A stretch of DNA of 6,744 nucleotides from Opitutaceae bacterium (GTDB lineage: Bacteria > Verrucomicrobiota > Verrucomicrobiae > Opitutales > Opitutaceae): NCBI GenBank assembly GCA_031266495.1, contig JAISAX010000043.1, forward strand, positions 1 through 6,744. The letters run 5' to 3'. Each line of letters opens with the position of its first letter. Positions within the stretch are counted from its first letter, which is position 1. Position numbers and translations under genes: made by a program. Below, piece after piece: positions 5,245 through 6,744 of the stretch. A model generated the notes under the pieces. That model ran no database searches and was not told the origin of the DNA. It saw nothing but the letters and a program-made list of their open reading frames with translations.

Positions 5245-6357
5245 GTGAAGCTCGATGCATCCAGGATCACCATGGCGGCGGTGGCGGCCAGGGCGGGCGT
5301 CAGCCGCATGACGGTGTCGCGGGTTTTTCGTGACGATCCGTCCATCCCTCCGGCCACGCGCGAGCGTATCCGGCGTGTGGCGACGACGCTCGGTTACCGG
5401 CCCGATCCGCAAATTTCGCAATTCATGGCGCGGGTGCGCGTCAGTCACCGCGTCGGGGCCGAGACCATCGCCTGGCTCACGACATGGCCTGCGGCCGACG
5501 CCTGGCGGAAAAACTCGGCGAGTCTTGCATTCTACGAAGGTGCGTGTGCCCGCGCCGCCGAATTCGGTTACAAGATCGAGCCATTCTGGCTGGGAGAGCC
5601 GGGCATGACCGGACGGCGGATGAGCGACATCCTGCGGGCGCGTGGTATTCGCGGTGTATTGGTGGGGCCTCTGCACGAAGTGGGTTACCGGATCGATTTG
5701 CAATGGGAGCATTTCGCGGCGGCGACCTGCGGCGGCTATTCGCTGGTCGAGCCTGGATTGCACCGTGCCTGCTGCCATTATCTGCACGCGGTGAAAACCG
5801 CTTTCGGTGCGCTTGGCCGGCTGGGTTACGAGCGGATTGGCGTGGCCTTTGGCGACGAGGTGAACGACCGCCTCGCCGGCGAGTGGCTGGCCCAGGCGTA
5901 TCTGGAACAGAGCCGGTTGCCCGGGACGCGTCGCGTGCCGCCATTGATCGCGGCCCGGTGGGCCGAGGGAGGATCGCGATTCATGAAGTGGTTTTGTCGA
6001 TACCGTCCCGATGCTGTCCTGTCGTTCGAGCAGGTGCCGGGCTGGCTGGCGGCGAACGGAGTGCGTATTCCGGATGACTGCGGTTTCGCACTGATCGACA
6101 TACCGATGAAAGGTGTCGCCTATGTGGATGAACAGCGCGGAGCCGTCGGCGCGGCTGCGCTCGATCTCGTCATCGAACAACTCAATGTGAACCGGCTCGG
6201 TCCGCCGGCCACCCCCAAGATTGTGCTGGTGGAATGCAAGTGGGTGGATGGTCCCACCGCGCCGCCAAAGGCGCCGGGTCCGGGGGCGAGGGTCGAAGGT
6301 CAAAAGTCGGAAGGTCGAAGGTCGGAAAGCCGGAAGTCAGGCACTGTAAGGAAATAA
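5245..6357 (+). CDS. LacI-family transcriptional regulator
   Basis: A 370-residue DNA-binding repressor. Residues 10-30 (MAAVAARAGVSRMTVSRVFRD) are the helix-turn-helix, followed by IPPATRERIRRVATTLGYRP. The usual hinge helix (NxxARxL type) is replaced by DPQISQFMARVR, a variant I associate with Verrucomicrobiota members. Residues about 70-335 form the periplasmic-binding-protein-like effector domain (ETIAWLTTWP; GIRGVLVGPL; LGRLGYERIGVAFGD; YRPDAVLSFEQVPGWLA; GFALIDIP), expected to bind a sugar. I chose GTG 5245 because it gives a normal-length LacI N-terminus. ATG 5131 overlaps the previous stop (ATGA) and would allow translational coupling, but adds 38 residues without recognisable domain; ATG 5272 is another option. 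The natural end is probably near WVDGPTAPP (333-341). Residues 349-365 are encoded by heptamer repeats, and 366-370 plus the stop by the arm of the 160-bp element. Confidence 0.87.
   Translation: MKLDASRITMAAVAARAGVSRMTVSRVFRDDPSIPPATRERIRRVATTLGYRPDPQISQFMARVRVSHRVGAETIAWLTTWPAADAWRKNSASLAFYEGACARAAEFGYKIEPFWLGEPGMTGRRMSDILRARGIRGVLVGPLHEVGYRIDLQWEHFAAATCGGYSLVEPGLHRACCHYLHAVKTAFGALGRLGYERIGVAFGDEVNDRLAGEWLAQAYLEQSRLPGTRRVPPLIAARWAEGGSRFMKWFCRYRPDAVLSFEQVPGWLAANGVRIPDDCGFALIDIPMKGVAYVDEQRGAVGAAALDLVIEQLNVNRLGPPATPKIVLVECKWVDGPTAPPKAPGPGARVEGQKSEGRRSESRKSGTVRK
6291..6338. repeat. Degenerate heptamer/octamer tandem array
   Basis: Units are GGTCGAA, GGTCAAA, AGTCGGA, AGGTCGAA, GGTCGGA, AAGCCGGA and a partial AGTC. 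Two units are 8 bases long, which shifts frame within the array. The array lies inside the LacI reading frame and encodes a basic tail rich in Arg, Ser, Lys and Glu. It abuts the 160-bp palindromic element. Confidence 0.8.
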
Positions 6358-6498
6358 ACGGTGCGAAGATGCGCCGGGATTGAAGAGGGAGCCAAGGAGC
6401 TGACACGGGAGTTTACCGAGGTAAATGACCGTGGCAGCGACGCTGGCTCCCTCTTCAAGACCAAGCAGATTCGCACCGTTTATTTCCTTACAGTGCCT
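6339..6498. mobile_element. 160-bp nested palindromic element (MITE- or BIME-like)
   Basis: The outer arms 6339-6367 and 6470-6498 are perfect 29-bp inverted repeats (ends AGGCACTG and CAGTGCCT). Inside, 6380-6394 and 6444-6458 form a perfect 15-bp inverted repeat (TTGAAGAGGGAGCCA and complement). The core continues with GCTG/CAGC (6399-6402/6435-6438), CACGG/CCGTG (6404-6408/6429-6433) and TTTAC/GTAAA (6412-6416/6421-6425) around the tetraloop CGAG. About 58 base pairs can form in one long hairpin. TCA occurs at 6337-6339 and again at 6498-6500, a possible 3-bp target duplication if the element is 6340-6497. No transposase is encoded; the 68-codon plus-strand frame inside is a palindrome artefact. 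The arm recurs at 1929-1954. The family is not recognised. It is either a non-autonomous transposable element or two REP-like hairpins in inverted orientation. Confidence 0.75.
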
Positions 6499-6586
6499 CA
6501 GCACCGGCCCGCCGGAACGGCGGCATTCCTGCCGCTGCGACGAGGCGCGGGTAAGTGTTTAGCGTGATCGGGAAGGTCCGGGGAGC

Positions 6587-6625
6587 GCACGCGTCTCGCG
6601 TGCTTTGCCCGGCGTCTCGCCGGGC
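6587..6625. repeat. Twin hairpins with identical 9-base core
   Basis: Hairpin 1 is GCACGCG (6587-6593), loop TCT, CGCGTGC (6597-6603). Hairpin 2 is GCCCGGCG (6607-6614), loop TCT, CGCCGGGC (6618-6625). They are separated by TTT and both have the core GCGTCTCGC with different outer stems. This resembles a REP-type extragenic palindrome pair. Tandem strong stems could also end transcription, but no U-tract follows. Confidence 0.8.
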
Positions 6626-6630
6626 AATCC

Positions 6631-6652
6631 GGGGGCGGGGGGGGGGGGGGGG
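6631..6652. repeat. G5-C-G16 homopolymer tract
   Basis: Five G, one C and sixteen consecutive G on the plus strand. It is strongly slippage-prone and able to form G-quadruplexes, and the length in an assembly is uncertain. It separates the twin hairpins from the AT-rich island. Confidence 0.9.
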
Positions 6653-6696
6653 ACCGAAGTAAGAATTATTAATGAAAACCTTAAGTTACCCGTGGC

Positions 6697-6742
6697 CCCC
6701 CACCAGCCACCCGGTGGGGGTTCGGTTGGCAACCCCGCGGGG
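6697..6742. repeat. Cluster of GC-rich inverted repeats at the right edge
   Basis: CCCCCACC (6697-6704) pairs perfectly with GGTGGGGG (6713-6720) around an 8-base loop. It is followed by GGTT-GGC-AACC (6724-6734) and the palindrome CCCCGCGGGG (6733-6742). The last two overlap, so alternative folds are possible. This could be a further intergenic repeat or control region of a gene outside the window. Confidence 0.6.
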
Positions 6743-6744
6743 CC

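Larger units (their letters stand above)
6499..6744. other. Non-coding, hairpin-rich right end
   Basis: No convincing gene is seen in these 246 bases. Contents from left to right: a 6-bp hairpin, GCGGCA/TGCCGC with loop TTCC, at 6520-6535; two hairpins with a shared loop at 6587-6625; a G run at 6631-6652; an AT-rich island at about 6657-6686; and GC-rich hairpins at 6697-6742. A frame starting ATG 6672 (MKTLSYPWPP) stays open to the edge for 24 codons and could be the start of a gene beyond the window, but there is no independent support. Confidence 0.6.

Noticed and set aside
5158..6303. 381-codon minus-strand frame opposite the LacI gene
   Set aside because: The plus strand has a clear LacI helix-turn-helix and effector domain; the antisense product is Arg/His/Pro-rich without motifs.
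6339..6498. CRISPR repeat or retron RNA
   Set aside because: There are only two inverted, not direct, arms, no regular spacers, and no reverse transcriptase or Cas gene in the window.
6361..6567. 68-codon plus-strand frame
   Set aside because: It reads through the palindromic element and its inverted arm, with no recognisable domain; treated as non-coding.
6672..6744. Short frame from ATG 6672 open to the right edge
   Set aside because: Only 24 codons visible, overlapping GC-rich hairpins, no family match; mentioned in the right-end entry but not called.

Overview
The window looks like accessory or carbohydrate-related DNA from a GC-rich Verrucomicrobiota bacterium, most likely an Opitutaceae relative. 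This is inferred from the combination of gene types: a prepilin-type protein with an H-X9-DG motif, a PEP-CTERM surface protein, a LacI-type regulator with a non-canonical hinge, a secreted beta-propeller and an FAD oxidoreductase of the kind common in Verrucomicrobiota and Planctomycetota. No rRNA, tRNA or CRISPR array is visible, so the placement rests on gene families only.

Layout. (1) Bases 1-778, minus strand: the N-terminal 259 residues of an FAD-dependent oxidoreductase that runs off the left edge. (2) 779-940: a divergent intergenic region with a heptamer array and a 16-bp tandem duplication. (3) 941-1921: an AraC-family regulator, divergent from the oxidoreductase. (4) 1922-2072: a 34-bp palindrome, a second inverted repeat and a plausible promoter. 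(5) 2073-2828: a pseudopilin-like H-X9-DG protein. (6) 2999-3799: a PEP-CTERM protein. (7) 3893-5134: a secreted beta-propeller resembling oligogalacturonate lyase. (8) 5245-6357: a LacI-family regulator. (9) 6339-6744: a repeat-rich, essentially non-coding region carrying a 160-bp nested palindrome, twin hairpins, a 16-G run and further GC-rich hairpins.

The three middle genes all encode exported proteins. Two regulators of families that usually sense sugars flank them, and the AraC gene also faces the oxidoreductase. The simplest reading is a small, locally regulated polysaccharide or sugar-acid utilisation locus, but no substrate can be proven from sequence.

The most unusual content is the repeat population between the genes. 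The 160-bp element at 6339-6498 has 29-bp perfect inverted arms, an inner 15-bp perfect inverted repeat and a further structured core, and it may be flanked by TCA direct repeats. A shorter palindrome right behind the AraC stop codon (1924-1957) matches one arm at 25 of 26 positions and keeps the same 10-base loop. Together they define a dispersed palindromic family (REP/BIME-like or MITE-like) at the 3' ends of both regulator genes. In the LacI gene, heptamer repeats plus the element arm now supply the last residues and the stop codon. Two C-run/(TC)n tracts of the same architecture sit in front of the two exported-protein genes.
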